DNA from: Nonomuraea soli
Lineage (GTDB): Bacteria > Actinomycetota > Actinomycetes > Streptosporangiales > Streptosporangiaceae
Length of the DNA stretch: 64,000 bases
Assembly: GCF_013761175.1 (NCBI RefSeq)
Contig: NZ_JACDUR010000006.1
Span: 918,432-982,431 of the forward strand
Direction of reading: 5' to 3'
Below are positions 8,379 through 17,088 of this stretch, in pieces; the stretch's first letter is position 1, and every line of letters starts with the position of its first letter. The notes below the pieces were generated by a model that was not told the DNA's origin, did not search any database, and saw only the letters and a list, made by a program, of their open reading frames with translations. The translations under genes and the position numbers were made by a program.

Positions 8379-10679
8379 GTGCCCCGTGATGTGGCCGTAG
8401 ACAGCGCGGCGAATGCCGAAACCGCCAACCAGGCGGCGCCGGCGGGCAGTCCTGCGTCGTCGTCGCGTCGTCGGAGGTTTGGGGGTGGGGCCATGAGCCA
8501 GGTGCTGGAACCGTTGTTCCGCACGGTCAGGGCGACCCATCCCAAGGCCGACCTGCGCCTGATCCAGCGCGCCTACGAGGTCGCGGCCCACCATCACCGC
8601 GACCAGAAGCGCAAGAGCGGCGATCCCTACATCACCCACCCGCTGGCCGTGGCGACGATCCTGGCCGAGCTGGGCACCGACGACGAGACCCTGTGCGCGG
8701 CGCTGCTGCACGACACGGTCGAGGACACCGCCTACAGCCTCGACGAGCTGCGCGCCGACTTCGGTGACAAGATCGCGCTGCTGGTCGACGGCGTCACCAA
8801 GCTCGACAAGGTCAAGTTCGGCGACGCCGCCCAGGCCGAGACGGTGCGCAAGATGGTCGTGGCCATGTCGCGCGACATCCGCGTGCTGGTCATCAAGCTG
8901 GCCGACCGGCTCCACAACATGCGCACCATGCGCTACCTGCCCGAGCACAAGCGCCACCAGAAGTCGCGCGAGACGCTGGAGATCTTCGCTCCGCTCGCCC
9001 ACCGCCTAGGCATGAACACCATCAAGTGGGAGCTGGAAGACCTCGCCTTCGCGATGCTCTACCCCAAGCGCTACGACGAGATCGCCCGCATGGTCAGCGA
9101 GCGGGCGCCGCGCCGCGACCTGTTCCTGCAGGAGGTCATCGAGAAGGTCTCCGCCGACCTGCGCGAGGCGCGCATCCGCGCCGAGGTCAAGGGACGTCCC
9201 AAGCACTACTACTCCGTCTACCAGAAGATGATCGCCCGCGACGTCGCCTTCGACGACATCTACGACCTGGTCGGCATCCGGGTCCTGGTCGAGTCGGTGC
9301 GCGACTGCTATGCGGCGCTCGGAACGATCCACGCGCGATGGAATCCTGTGCCCGGCAGGTTCAAGGACTACATCGCGATGCCCAAGTTCAACATGTACCA
9401 GTCGCTGCACACCACGGTGATCGGTCCCGAGGGCAAGCCGGTCGAGCTGCAGATCCGCACCCACGGCATGCACCACAGGGCCGAGTACGGCGTGGCGGCG
9501 CACTGGAAGTACAAGGAGGAGGTCGGCGCGGGCCCCTCCGGCAAGGTCAAGCAGGGCAACGACATGGCGTGGCTGCGCCAGCTGCTCGACTGGCAGAAGG
9601 AGACCTCCGACCCCGGCGAGTTCCTCGAGTCGCTCCGCTTCGACCTGTCGGTCTCGGAGGTCTACGTCTTCACGCCGAAGGGCACGGTCATCGCCCTGCC
9701 CGAGGGCGCGACCCCGGTCGACTTCGCCTACGCCGTCCACACCGAGGTCGGCCACCGCTGCATCGGCGCGCGGGTCAACGGCCGCCTGGTGCCGCTGGAG
9801 AGCCGTCTGGGCAACGGCGACACCGTCGAGATCTTCACCTCCAAGTCGCCCGACGCCGGGCCGAGCCGCGACTGGCTGAAGTTCGTCAAGTCGGGCCGGG
9901 CGCGCAACAAGATCCGGCAGTGGTTCTCCAAGGAGCGCCGCGAGACCGCGATCGAGGGCGGCAAGGAAGCGATCGGCCGCGCCATGCGTAAGCAGGGGCT
10001 GCCGCTGCAGCGACTGATGTCGGGCGAGTCGCTGCTGGCCCTGGCCCGCGACCTGCGCTACCCCGACGTGTCGTCGCTCTACGCCGCCGTCGGCGAGGGC
10101 CACGTCTCGGCCCAGGCGGTCGTGCAGAAGCTCGTGGCCTCCATCGGCGGCCTCGAGAGCGCCGAGGAAGACCTGTCCGAGACCGCGCTGCCCACGCGCC
10201 TCAAGGGCCGTCCCAGGGGCGGCGGCGCGGGTGTCGTCGTGGCGGGCGACGGCGACGTCTGGGTACGGCTGAGCAAGTGCTGCACCCCGGTGCCCGGCGA
10301 CGAGATCGTCGGCTTCGTCACCCGCGGCCACGGCGTGTCGGTGCACCGCGCCGACTGCACGAACGTGCAGCAGCTGAAGGAGCAGCCCGACCGCCTGGTG
10401 GAGGTCAGCTGGTCGCCCAGCGAAGACTCGGTGTTCCTGGTGGCCATCCAGGTGGAGGCGCTCGACCGGCCCCGCCTGCTGTCCGACGTGACCAGGACCC
10501 TGTCCGACCAGCACGTCAACATCCTGTCGGCGTCGGTGACGACCTCGCGCGACCGGGTGGCGATCAGCAAGTTCACCTTCGAGATGGGCGATCCCAAGCA
10601 CCTGGGCCACGTGCTCAAGGCGGTGCGCAGCATCCAGGGCGTGTTCGACGTCTACCGGGTCAGCGGCGCGGGCAGCTGA
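8379..10679 (+). CDS. rel: Bifunctional (p)ppGpp synthetase/hydrolase (Rel/Spo)
   Basis: This is the stringent-response enzyme that makes and degrades (p)ppGpp. The 766-aa product contains in order: the HD hydrolase domain (HHRDQKRKSGDPYITHP and LLHDTVEDT near residue 108), the synthetase domain (KHYYSVYQK near 275, GRFKDYIAMPKFNMYQSLHT near 325, VELQIRTHGMHHRAEYGVAAHWKYK), TGS (about 425-490, VYVFTPKGTVIALPEGATPV), a Cys-containing zinc-finger-like region (KCCTPVPGDEIVGF near 632) and a C-terminal ACT domain. Both catalytic halves look intact, so it should be bifunctional. GTG 8379 has GAGGAG 6 nt upstream; ATG 8493 (MSQVLEPLF) is the alternative and would drop a disordered 38-residue leader. 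Confidence 0.97.
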   Translation: MPRDVAVDSAANAETANQAAPAGSPASSSRRRRFGGGAMSQVLEPLFRTVRATHPKADLRLIQRAYEVAAHHHRDQKRKSGDPYITHPLAVATILAELGTDDETLCAALLHDTVEDTAYSLDELRADFGDKIALLVDGVTKLDKVKFGDAAQAETVRKMVVAMSRDIRVLVIKLADRLHNMRTMRYLPEHKRHQKSRETLEIFAPLAHRLGMNTIKWELEDLAFAMLYPKRYDEIARMVSERAPRRDLFLQEVIEKVSADLREARIRAEVKGRPKHYYSVYQKMIARDVAFDDIYDLVGIRVLVESVRDCYAALGTIHARWNPVPGRFKDYIAMPKFNMYQSLHTTVIGPEGKPVELQIRTHGMHHRAEYGVAAHWKYKEEVGAGPSGKVKQGNDMAWLRQLLDWQKETSDPGEFLESLRFDLSVSEVYVFTPKGTVIALPEGATPVDFAYAVHTEVGHRCIGARVNGRLVPLESRLGNGDTVEIFTSKSPDAGPSRDWLKFVKSGRARNKIRQWFSKERRETAIEGGKEAIGRAMRKQGLPLQRLMSGESLLALARDLRYPDVSSLYAAVGEGHVSAQAVVQKLVASIGGLESAEEDLSETALPTRLKGRPRGGGAGVVVAGDGDVWVRLSKCCTPVPGDEIVGFVTRGHGVSVHRADCTNVQQLKEQPDRLVEVSWSPSEDSVFLVAIQVEALDRPRLLSDVTRTLSDQHVNILSASVTTSRDRVAISKFTFEMGDPKHLGHVLKAVRSIQGVFDVYRVSGAGS

Positions 10680-10680
10680 C

Positions 10681-10701
10681 CCGGGACCGGCCCGGTCCCG
10701 G
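10681..10701. terminator. Hairpin between convergent rel and racemase genes
   Basis: CCGGGACCG (10681-10689), loop GCC, CGGTCCCGG (10693-10701) form a perfect 9-bp stem right after the rel stop. The 73-bp gap is rich in further GGCCCGG repeats. It probably terminates both converging transcripts. Confidence 0.6.
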
Positions 10702-10752
10702 CGGCTCGTCCTGGTCCTGGCTCGTCCCTGGGCCCGGCCCGGTCCTCTCTGC

Positions 10753-11478
10753 CTACGGGCGCGTGTAGCCCGACAGCAGCCCGGTGTACTTCTTGGCCGG
10801 AGGCGTGCCGTACTCCAGCCGTTTGCTGGTGCGCAGCCCGAGGGCGGCGAGGCCCTCGGCGAGCTTGACCGCGGCGGTGACGCCGTCGATGACGGGGATG
10901 CCGATCTCGAGCGAGATCTCGTGGCAGAAGTCGGCCATGCCCGCGCAGCCCAGCACGACCGAGTCGCAGCCGTCGCGCTCCATCGTGGCGCGGCAGGCCT
11001 GCACGACGGCTTTGCGGGCGCCGGGCGACTCCAGGTCGAGCACGGGGATCTCGCAGGCGTGGATGCCCAGGCAGGCCTGCGAGAAGCCGTACCTGTGCAT
11101 CAGGTCGAGCGCGCGCCCCGCCGTACGGGACAAGGTGGTGACGACGCTGAAGCTGCGGCCGACGAGTGTCGCGGTGTGCATGGCCGCCTCGGCGATGCCG
11201 ATGACCGGGGCGGCGGCCAGTTCGCGGGCGGCGTCGAGCCCCGGGTCGCCGAAGCAGGCGACGACGAACCCGTCGGCGCCGGGGTGCAGGGCGATCTGTT
11301 CGAGCAGGCCGGGCACGGCCAGCGCCTCGTCGTAGTGGGACTCGATCGAGGCGGGCCCCATGGTGGGGTTGACGGCGACGACGGTGGTGCCGGACGCCGC
11401 GACCGCCCGGGCGGCCTGACCGATGGCCTCGGTCATGCTCCGGGCGGTGTTGGGGTTGATCACGCAGATCAGGGTCAC
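10753..11478 (-). CDS. Asp/Glu/hydantoin racemase family protein
   Basis: A 241-aa protein of the cofactor-independent, two-cysteine racemase family (HyuE, Asp/Glu racemase, AroM/maleate isomerase relatives). Both active-site cysteines are present: Cys75 in FVVACFGDPG and Cys178 in VVLGCAGM. The N-terminus VTLICVINPNTARSMTEAI fits the hydantoin racemase type, and length is normal (about 240). GTG 11478 is chosen because AAGGA lies a few bases upstream and the preceding frame is not protein-like. It is divergent from an XRE/cupin regulator with a shared 132-bp promoter region. No hydantoinase or carbamoylase is nearby, so the true substrate could be another hydantoin or amino acid. Confidence 0.85.
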   Translation of the reverse strand: MTLICVINPNTARSMTEAIGQAARAVAASGTTVVAVNPTMGPASIESHYDEALAVPGLLEQIALHPGADGFVVACFGDPGLDAARELAAAPVIGIAEAAMHTATLVGRSFSVVTTLSRTAGRALDLMHRYGFSQACLGIHACEIPVLDLESPGARKAVVQACRATMERDGCDSVVLGCAGMADFCHEISLEIGIPVIDGVTAAVKLAEGLAALGLRTSKRLEYGTPPAKKYTGLLSGYTRP

Positions 11479-11549
11479 GCGGGAATCCTTGGAGAGCGTC
11501 GTTCGAGCGTGGCCGGGGACGGACGGCTGCTGGGGTAGTTTCAACCATG

Positions 11550-11578
11550 TCGCTTCCCAGGGTGTGAAGCGATAGCTT
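11550..11578. promoter_or_regulatory. Operator-like inverted repeat and -10 hexamer in the racemase/XRE gap
   Basis: TCGCTTC (11550-11556), 9-nt spacer, GAAGCGA (11566-11572), followed at once by a TANNNT hexamer TAGCTT (11573-11578) reading toward the XRE gene. The transcription start would be near 11585. The position suits a binding site for the adjacent regulator, acting on its own promoter and on the racemase. The link to that protein is inference. Confidence 0.5.
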
Positions 11579-11610
11579 AACACGAGGCGTTCGCGTGAAG
11601 GTTGTGTCAC

Positions 11611-12174
11611 ATGGCGGAAGAGCAGGACCTCGGGCGGCGGCTGCGCGAGCTGCGCGAGCGTTCCGGGCTCTCGCTCAGGGCGGTCGCGCGCGAGATGGGC
11701 ATCTCGCCCAGCGCCGTCTCGCAGATGGAGCGCGGCAGGATGCGCCCGTCCGTCAGCCGGTTGATCGCCTACGTGGGAGCCATCGGGGCGCCTCTGGCGG
11801 CGGTGTTCGACCACGCCGGCGAGGTCGCGAAGGCGGAGCTGTTCGCGGTGCGCCGCTCATGGGAGGCCGAGCCGATCGAGCTCGGCGGAGGGGTGAGCTT
11901 CCGGCGGTTGTCGCCGGTGCCGGTCCCGGGCGTGGAGTTCTTCGAGTCGACCTATCCCAGCGGCGCCGTCTCCACGGCGCACCGGGAACTGCTCAGGCAC
12001 GAGGGCTACGAGGTCGGCTCGGTCAGCAGGGGTGAGCTCACCATCGAGTTCGAGAACGAGACGGTGGTGCTGGCGGCAGGAGACTCGGTCACCTTCCCCT
12101 GCCACCGCCCGCACATGATCAGCAACCGGTCACCCGAGACCGCGGTGGCCACCTGGCTGATCGTTCACACCTGA
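11611..12174 (+). CDS. XRE-family regulator with C-terminal cupin
   Basis: A 187-aa one-component regulator: a helix-turn-helix of the Cro/C1 type at about residues 8-63 (LRELRERSGLSLRAVAREMG, then SPSAVSQMERGRMRPSVSRL) and a cupin sensing domain at about 110-187 (GELTIEFENETVVLAAGDSVTFP, then CHRPHMISN). This architecture (PuuR/MerE-like) typically represses amine or amino-acid catabolic genes and releases DNA on ligand binding. ATG 11611 is preferred over TTG 11602. It is divergent from the racemase gene, the likely target, and converges with the methyltransferase gene, overlapping it by 10 bp (12165-12174). Confidence 0.9.
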   Translation: MAEEQDLGRRLRELRERSGLSLRAVAREMGISPSAVSQMERGRMRPSVSRLIAYVGAIGAPLAAVFDHAGEVAKAELFAVRRSWEAEPIELGGGVSFRRLSPVPVPGVEFFESTYPSGAVSTAHRELLRHEGYEVGSVSRGELTIEFENETVVLAAGDSVTFPCHRPHMISNRSPETAVATWLIVHT

Positions 12175-12938
12175 GGCTTGCGCCCGACCGCCACCAGGTG
12201 GTGATCGCCGCCCATCAGCTCGGGCGGCGACTCGGGACGCCACTCCTTGTTGTTGACGATGCCGGGCTCCAGCAGTTCGAGCCCGGCCACATAACGCTCG
12301 AACTGCGGCCTGGTGCGCGCGGTGAAGGGCGCGGAGGAGCGCTGGTAGACGGCGCTGACCCCGGGCGCGCTCGAAGGGCGCAGATCGGGAGCCACATGGG
12401 TGAGCACCAGGTAGCTCCCGGCGGGCAGGCGGTCCAGCAGCCGCCTGACGATGCCGGCGGGATCCTCCTCGTCGGAGATGAAGTGCAGCACCGAGACCAC
12501 CAGCACCGCGACCGGACGGGTGGGATCGAGCACCTCCAGCGCGTGATCCACCACCTTCTCCGGCTCGCGCAGGTCGCCGGGCTGCACCCAGACGCGCTTG
12601 TGGGTCTGCAGCAGCGCACGCGCGTGGGCCAGGACCACCGGATCGTTGTCGACGTAGACCACGGAGGCGTCTCCCGCGGCCTCGTGCACGTGGCCTTGCG
12701 TCGGCAGCCCTGAGCCGATGTCGACGAACTGGTCCACGCCGAGCTCACGCAGCGCGGTCACGGCCCTGCGCAGGAAGGCGCGCGAGTTCACGGCGCCTTC
12801 GCGGATCTCGGGGACCAGCTCCAGCGCGCGGTCGGCGGCCTGCCGATCGGCTTCGAAATGATCCTTGCCGCCCAGGTAGTAGTCGTACATCCGGGCGACG
12901 TTCGGGATCGACGTGTTGACAGCAGCGGGGGGTTGCAT
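12165..12938 (-). CDS. SAM-dependent methyltransferase, DUF574 type
   Basis: A 257-aa member of the DUF574 / S-adenosyl methyltransferase family that is strongly expanded in actinomycetes and mostly of unknown substrate. It shows the family start (NTSIPNVARMYDYYLGGKDHFEADR), the SAM-binding segment FVDIGSGLPTQGHVHE near residue 80, VVYVDNDPVVLAHARALL near 105, and PVAVLVVSVLHFISDEEDP near 160. ATG 12938 has an excellent AGGAGG 4-5 nt upstream, which fixes the start. It lies 46 bp downstream of the nucleotidyltransferase-cupin gene on the same strand and may be co-transcribed with it. Confidence 0.9.
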   Translation of the reverse strand: MQPPAAVNTSIPNVARMYDYYLGGKDHFEADRQAADRALELVPEIREGAVNSRAFLRRAVTALRELGVDQFVDIGSGLPTQGHVHEAAGDASVVYVDNDPVVLAHARALLQTHKRVWVQPGDLREPEKVVDHALEVLDPTRPVAVLVVSVLHFISDEEDPAGIVRRLLDRLPAGSYLVLTHVAPDLRPSSAPGVSAVYQRSSAPFTARTRPQFERYVAGLELLEPGIVNNKEWRPESPPELMGGDHHLVAVGRKPQV

Positions 12939-12984
12939 GATTCCTCCTGGGCTGCACCATAGACGATCTTTGCCCGGCTTGCGG

Positions 12985-14070
12985 TCATTCGGGAAATTGA
13001 GGTGACCGGAGCGCACCAGGAGGCGGCAACCGGAGCTCGGGCAGGTTGACCACGATCGCCTCCGGCGTGCTGCGCGCGATGACGACGAGCGCCTCGCCGT
13101 CTGGCGAGGGGTTCTCCTCGCGGTGAGGCACGTACGGCGGGACGAAGACGTAGTCGCCGGGACCGGTGTCGATCCGCCCGTCGGCGAAGACGAACGACGG
13201 GTTCCCGCGCACCACGAAGATCGCGGTCTCGGAGTGGCCGTGATGGTGGTCGGCCGAGGCGGTGGCGGGGGCGACCAGGGTCTGGCCCATCCACAGGTGG
13301 CCCGCCCCGGCGATCGCCGCCAGGCGGTGCATGCCGGAGCTCTGGGCCGTCTCCGAGCTGAGCGCCGACGGCGTGACGTGCAGCAGCCGCTGGTGGAAGG
13401 GGTCGCCGTCGGCGTGGTAGCCCTCCCAGAGCCGCCCGCCCGTCTCCTCCACCACCCGCGTGGCCACCGCCATCAACCGGGCGGGGTCGCCGTGCGCCGC
13501 CACGAGCTCCCCGGCCAGGGCGTCGTCGGCCGAGCGCAGCTCGCGCATCAGCCACTTGCCCCTGCCCTCCCAGCGCCCCAGCGAGGCCAGCCTGAGCCGG
13601 GCCACGGCCTCGACGACCGTCGAGCGGATCATCATGAGCTCGCCGGGGTCCTTCGCCCCCGCCAGGTCGTCGATCAGGTCCGCCAGGCCGTACCTGAGCC
13701 TGTCGAGGCCGGGGGAGGGGCCGGGCCCCGCCGCCAGCCGCGCGGCGAGCGCGCTCTGCAGCGACGGGGCCGTGCCGAGCCGGTCGACCAGGACGGTGCC
13801 GTGCCCGCACATCCGCGGCAGGCTGGGCCGCCTGCGCGCGAACTCCCGCTCCAGGTAGGCGTGGAGGCTGAGCTCGCCGTGGACGAACAGCTCCACGGGC
13901 GTGCCACGCCACCGCAGGGACTCCCGGTACGGCACGGCCAGGTCGGGCAGCACCACCACGACGTCGAGGTCGGAGGTGGGGGTGCGGGCCTCGTTGGCCG
14001 CCAGGAAGGCCTGCAGCGCCTGCGGGAAGCGCGACGCTACGAGCGCGCGGGCATCGGTCACCGGATCCAT
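12985..14070 (-). CDS. Nucleotidyltransferase-like domain fused to a cupin
   Basis: The 361-aa product has two parts. Residues 1-~235 resemble the minimal-nucleotidyltransferase proteins of actinomycetes (VASRFPQALQAFLAANEAR, TPTSDLDVVVVLPDL, WRGTPVELFVHGE), with the DxD metal motif present as SDLDVVV but the usual Gly-Ser phosphate-binding motif ahead of it missing (AANEARTPTSDLD, apparently a short deletion). Residues ~240-361 are a complete cupin (HLWMGQTLVAPATASADHHHG, then HSETAIFVVRG and GDYVFVPPYVPHREENP), with a His cluster for metal. Both halves normally occur as separate proteins. Loss of the GS motif suggests the first half may not transfer nucleotides. It lies 9 bp after the secreted glycosidase gene. 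Function unknown. Confidence 0.75.
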   Translation of the reverse strand: MDPVTDARALVASRFPQALQAFLAANEARTPTSDLDVVVVLPDLAVPYRESLRWRGTPVELFVHGELSLHAYLEREFARRRPSLPRMCGHGTVLVDRLGTAPSLQSALAARLAAGPGPSPGLDRLRYGLADLIDDLAGAKDPGELMMIRSTVVEAVARLRLASLGRWEGRGKWLMRELRSADDALAGELVAAHGDPARLMAVATRVVEETGGRLWEGYHADGDPFHQRLLHVTPSALSSETAQSSGMHRLAAIAGAGHLWMGQTLVAPATASADHHHGHSETAIFVVRGNPSFVFADGRIDTGPGDYVFVPPYVPHREENPSPDGEALVVIARSTPEAIVVNLPELRLPPPGALRSPQFPE

Positions 14071-14079
14071 GAGGTCACG

Positions 14080-15987
14080 CTAGCCCGTCGCGGTGATTCG
14101 TACGGCGTCGGCGATCACGTACCCGGTCGTGGAGGTCCACCGGCTCACCCCGACGACGTTGCCGGAGCCCGCGGCGAGGGTGAAGGTCCCCAGCACGCGC
14201 CACTGACCGCCGCCGGTGCGCTGGTCGACGGTGACGGTGCGGTTGCCGGTGGAGGTGACCACGATGTACGGCGTGGCGCTGTTGTAACCGGAGTTGGCCG
14301 GATACCAGACCTCCACCCGGTAGCTGCCGGCGGCGGGGACGGCCGCCTGGAACCAGGCGGGATCGCTGACGGCCTGGGGCTCGGCGAAGCGGTAGTCGGC
14401 GCCGTAACGCTGCGTGGAGTACGACGAGCTGCCCCAGGCCGAGCCCGCCGCCGGAGCGTCCAGGACGGCGCTGTAGGCCCCGCCGCCGGCCGTCCTGCCC
14501 GCGCTCACGGGGCTCTCGTGCTCGTTCCTGTCGAGCGCGGAGACGTAGTAGGTGGCGCCGGCCGGCGCGGAGGCGTCGAGGTAGGAGGTCGAGGAGGTGA
14601 CGGCGACGAGGTTGCGCCCGTCGTGGAAGGAGCACGCGTCGGCGGCGGCGCTCAGCCGGTAGACGGCGTAGGTGGTGCCGGACCCCTGCCAGCTCAGGCT
14701 CACGCCGTTGGATCCGCGCATGGCGGCCGTGATGGTGGGGGCGGCGGGGCCGGAGGAGGCGCGGAAGGCGGGCAGCAGGGCCGGCCTGCTGTAGTGGCCG
14801 GAGACGACGCGGGTCATGCTGCCGATGCGGTCGTCGCGCACGTCCTTGGCGCTGAAGTAGACGTCGCCCGTCACCTGGGGATGGGCGCGGTTGACGGTCA
14901 GGTGGTCGCTGAGCTCGGCCGGGTCCTGCCAGGCGGCGTCCTGGCCGGAGGCGCCCGCCCGGTAGGCGGCCTGGCCGACGTAGAGCTGCACCGCCGTCCC
15001 CGAGACCTGCTGGGCCCACCAGGCGGTCAGCTTGGTGTAGTCGGCGGCGGCGAAGCCGATGTGCCAGTAGAGCTGGGGCACGATGTAGTCGATCCAGTTC
15101 TGCTTCACCCACTGCCGCGAGTCGGCGTAGATGGCGTCGTAGGACTGCAGGCCCGAGGTCTGCGAGCCGAGCGGGTCGGTCGAGGCGTTGCGCCAGATCC
15201 CGAAGGGGCTCACCCCGAATCGCACGTGCGCCTTGGCGGAGCGGATGCGCGCGCCGAGCTCCTGGATGAGCTTGTCGACGTTGTCGCGCCTCCAGTCGTG
15301 GATGCTGGAGAAGCCGCCGCCGTACTGCGTGAACGTCGCCGAGTCCGGGATCGTCTGCCCGCTGACCGGATAGGGGTAGAAGTAGTCGTCGAGGTGCACG
15401 CCGTCGACGTCGTAGCGCGAGACGGCGTCCATGATGGCGTCCTGGATGAAGGCGCGCACCGCCGGGATGCCCGGGTTGTAGTAGAGCTTGCCGCCGTAGG
15501 CGAAGCGCCAGGAGGGGTTGCGCCGTGCCGGGTGGCTGGAGATCAGCTGCGAGGCGTCGTCGTGGTTGGCGATGCGGTACGGGTTGAACCAGGCGTGGAA
15601 CTCCAGCCCGCGCGCGTGAGCCTCGGCGACCATGAAGGCCATGGGGTCGTAGCCGGGGTTGCCGCCCTGGGTGCCGGTCAGCCACTGCGACCAGGGCTCG
15701 TGGGGCGAGGGCCAGAACGCGTCGGCGGTGGGGCGGACCTGCACGACGACCGCGTTCATGCGGCGCTGCACGGCCACGTCGAGCCAGGCGCGGAACTCCG
15801 CCTGCTGGGCGGAGGCGCTCAGGCCGGTGCGGCTGGGCCAGTCGATGTTGGCGACGCTGGCCACCCACATGGCCCGCATCTGACGCTTGGGGGTCGCCGG
15901 GTCGGCCGTGCACGCGGCGGCCGCCGAGGCGTGGGGGATGATCATGAAGGGGAGCAGGAGGCATAACAGGCGCAACATGACTCTCAT
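14080..15987 (-). CDS. Secreted GHL10-type glycoside hydrolase with FN3-like and golvesin-like domains
   Basis: A 635-aa exported protein. Residues 1-~25 are a signal peptide (MLRLLCLLLPFMIIPHASA, cleavage near AAA). Residues ~30-400 match the family-10-like (DUF187/GHL10) glycosidase fold: RAMWVASVANIDWPSR, MNAVVVQVRPTADAFWPS, FHAWFNPYRIAN, YDVDGVHLDDYFYPYP and YIVPQLYWHIGF, with acidic residues at the barrel ends. Then comes a fibronectin-III-like segment (about 415-500, APTITAAMRGSNGVSLSW) and a C-terminal golvesin/xanthan-lyase-like domain (about 510-635, YRVEVWYPANSGYNSATPY). Relatives are thought to act on peptidoglycan or envelope polysaccharide. ATG 15987 or 15978 could start it; neither has a clear ribosome site. 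Confidence 0.85.
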   Translation of the reverse strand: MRVMLRLLCLLLPFMIIPHASAAAACTADPATPKRQMRAMWVASVANIDWPSRTGLSASAQQAEFRAWLDVAVQRRMNAVVVQVRPTADAFWPSPHEPWSQWLTGTQGGNPGYDPMAFMVAEAHARGLEFHAWFNPYRIANHDDASQLISSHPARRNPSWRFAYGGKLYYNPGIPAVRAFIQDAIMDAVSRYDVDGVHLDDYFYPYPVSGQTIPDSATFTQYGGGFSSIHDWRRDNVDKLIQELGARIRSAKAHVRFGVSPFGIWRNASTDPLGSQTSGLQSYDAIYADSRQWVKQNWIDYIVPQLYWHIGFAAADYTKLTAWWAQQVSGTAVQLYVGQAAYRAGASGQDAAWQDPAELSDHLTVNRAHPQVTGDVYFSAKDVRDDRIGSMTRVVSGHYSRPALLPAFRASSGPAAPTITAAMRGSNGVSLSWQGSGTTYAVYRLSAAADACSFHDGRNLVAVTSSTSYLDASAPAGATYYVSALDRNEHESPVSAGRTAGGGAYSAVLDAPAAGSAWGSSSYSTQRYGADYRFAEPQAVSDPAWFQAAVPAAGSYRVEVWYPANSGYNSATPYIVVTSTGNRTVTVDQRTGGGQWRVLGTFTLAAGSGNVVGVSRWTSTTGYVIADAVRITATG

Positions 15988-16074
15988 GGAAGGAAAGTTT
16001 CACTTTCCAGACGGGTAAGGCAAGAGTTTTCAACCCGCTTGACGTGCGGATCGGCGAAACCGCACATTGAAGAG

Positions 16075-17088
16075 ATGACCGCCTCGGACGAACACCTGGA
16101 AAGCCAGCGGCTGGAAGTGGCGCTCATGGTCGCCGCCCTGCCCATCGTGGTGCTCGCCGACTCCCACCATCCCGCGTGGCTGGGCGAGTGCCAGTACTTC
16201 AACGAGCAACTGCGTCACCTCGAGATCGTGTACGGCGAGCTCGACGCGGTGATCCGCGTCGAACAGGCTCCCGACGCGCCCGTCTACGCCTTCCCGCCCT
16301 ACGACTGGCCGGGCTGGAGCGCGGACGAGGAGGTGGAGGCGCTGCTCGACGGCCGCCTGGTCAAGGCGGTGCGGCGCAGGAGCGCCACCAGCTGGAAGCT
16401 GCGGCTGCTGGCCGCCTACGACGAGGACGCCGCCGCCCTGGTGACGCTGACCGGGTACGGCCCGCTGCCCGAGGTGCCGAAGCTGGTGACCAGGGCCGAC
16501 CCGCTGCCGCTGATCCGCGAGCGCAACCGCCGCTGGGCCGCGCGCTGGCACGAGGTCCAGGAACAGATGCAGGCCGAGCTCCGCAAGACCACCCCCTATC
16601 CGGCCGCCTACCTCATGCTGGCCGACCTGGCGGTGCGCCGGGCACGCACGGCCAAGGAGCACGTCGAGCACCGCATCGAGTCGCGGCTGCGCGGCCGGCC
16701 GCCCGGACCGGGCTGGCGCAACCTGTGGCGCCTGGTGCGCTCCACGCAGGCGCAGCTGCGCGGTCAGAGCGAGGACGAGGCCAGCGCCGCCGTACGCTCG
16801 CTGGTCCAGCAGGCCCGCAGGCTCGCCGAGCAGGCGGCCTGGTTCGACGACGAGCGCCTGGCCGCGGCGGCCCTGCGCGAGACCGTCGAGTGGATGGCCC
16901 ATCGCGCCGACGTCGACAGCCGCCCGGCCCAGGAGGCCTGGGAGGCCGTGCACGCCCACGAGTCCGCCCAGCCGCTGCTGGCCCTGACCGCGCCCGAGGG
17001 GGAGTGGTCGGCCGAGCGCGACCGGCTCACCCGCGGGTGGCTGCGCGCGTGGGCCGCGTGGGCTGTGAGTTATGGTGTGATCACATGA
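16075..17088 (+). CDS. Conserved-looking protein of unknown function
   Basis: A 337-aa soluble, acidic/Arg-rich protein that I do not recognise. The N-terminus (LEVALMVAALPIVVLADSHHPAWLG) is hydrophobic but polar-flanked and probably not a membrane span. The middle has an aromatic segment (YAFPPYDWPGWSADEEVEALL), and the C-terminal ~150 residues are helical, rich in Ala/Arg/Glu (coiled-coil-like: VRRARTAKEHVEHRIESRL, AAVRSLVQQARRLAEQAAW). Codon use is as in the neighbours, so it is a real gene. ATG 16075 begins after GAAGAG. It is followed at once by the LapA-like gene on the same strand, and its end overlaps a TGATCAC inverted repeat. Confidence 0.7.
   Translation: MTASDEHLESQRLEVALMVAALPIVVLADSHHPAWLGECQYFNEQLRHLEIVYGELDAVIRVEQAPDAPVYAFPPYDWPGWSADEEVEALLDGRLVKAVRRRSATSWKLRLLAAYDEDAAALVTLTGYGPLPEVPKLVTRADPLPLIRERNRRWAARWHEVQEQMQAELRKTTPYPAAYLMLADLAVRRARTAKEHVEHRIESRLRGRPPGPGWRNLWRLVRSTQAQLRGQSEDEASAAVRSLVQQARRLAEQAAWFDDERLAAAALRETVEWMAHRADVDSRPAQEAWEAVHAHESAQPLLALTAPEGEWSAERDRLTRGWLRAWAAWAVSYGVIT

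Noticed and set aside
13123..15966. 947-codon plus-strand frame opposite the glycosidase
   Set aside because: Composition (Gly/Val/Arg/His-rich, no domains) is that of a shadow frame, while the minus strand encodes a clear signal peptide and GHL10 domain.
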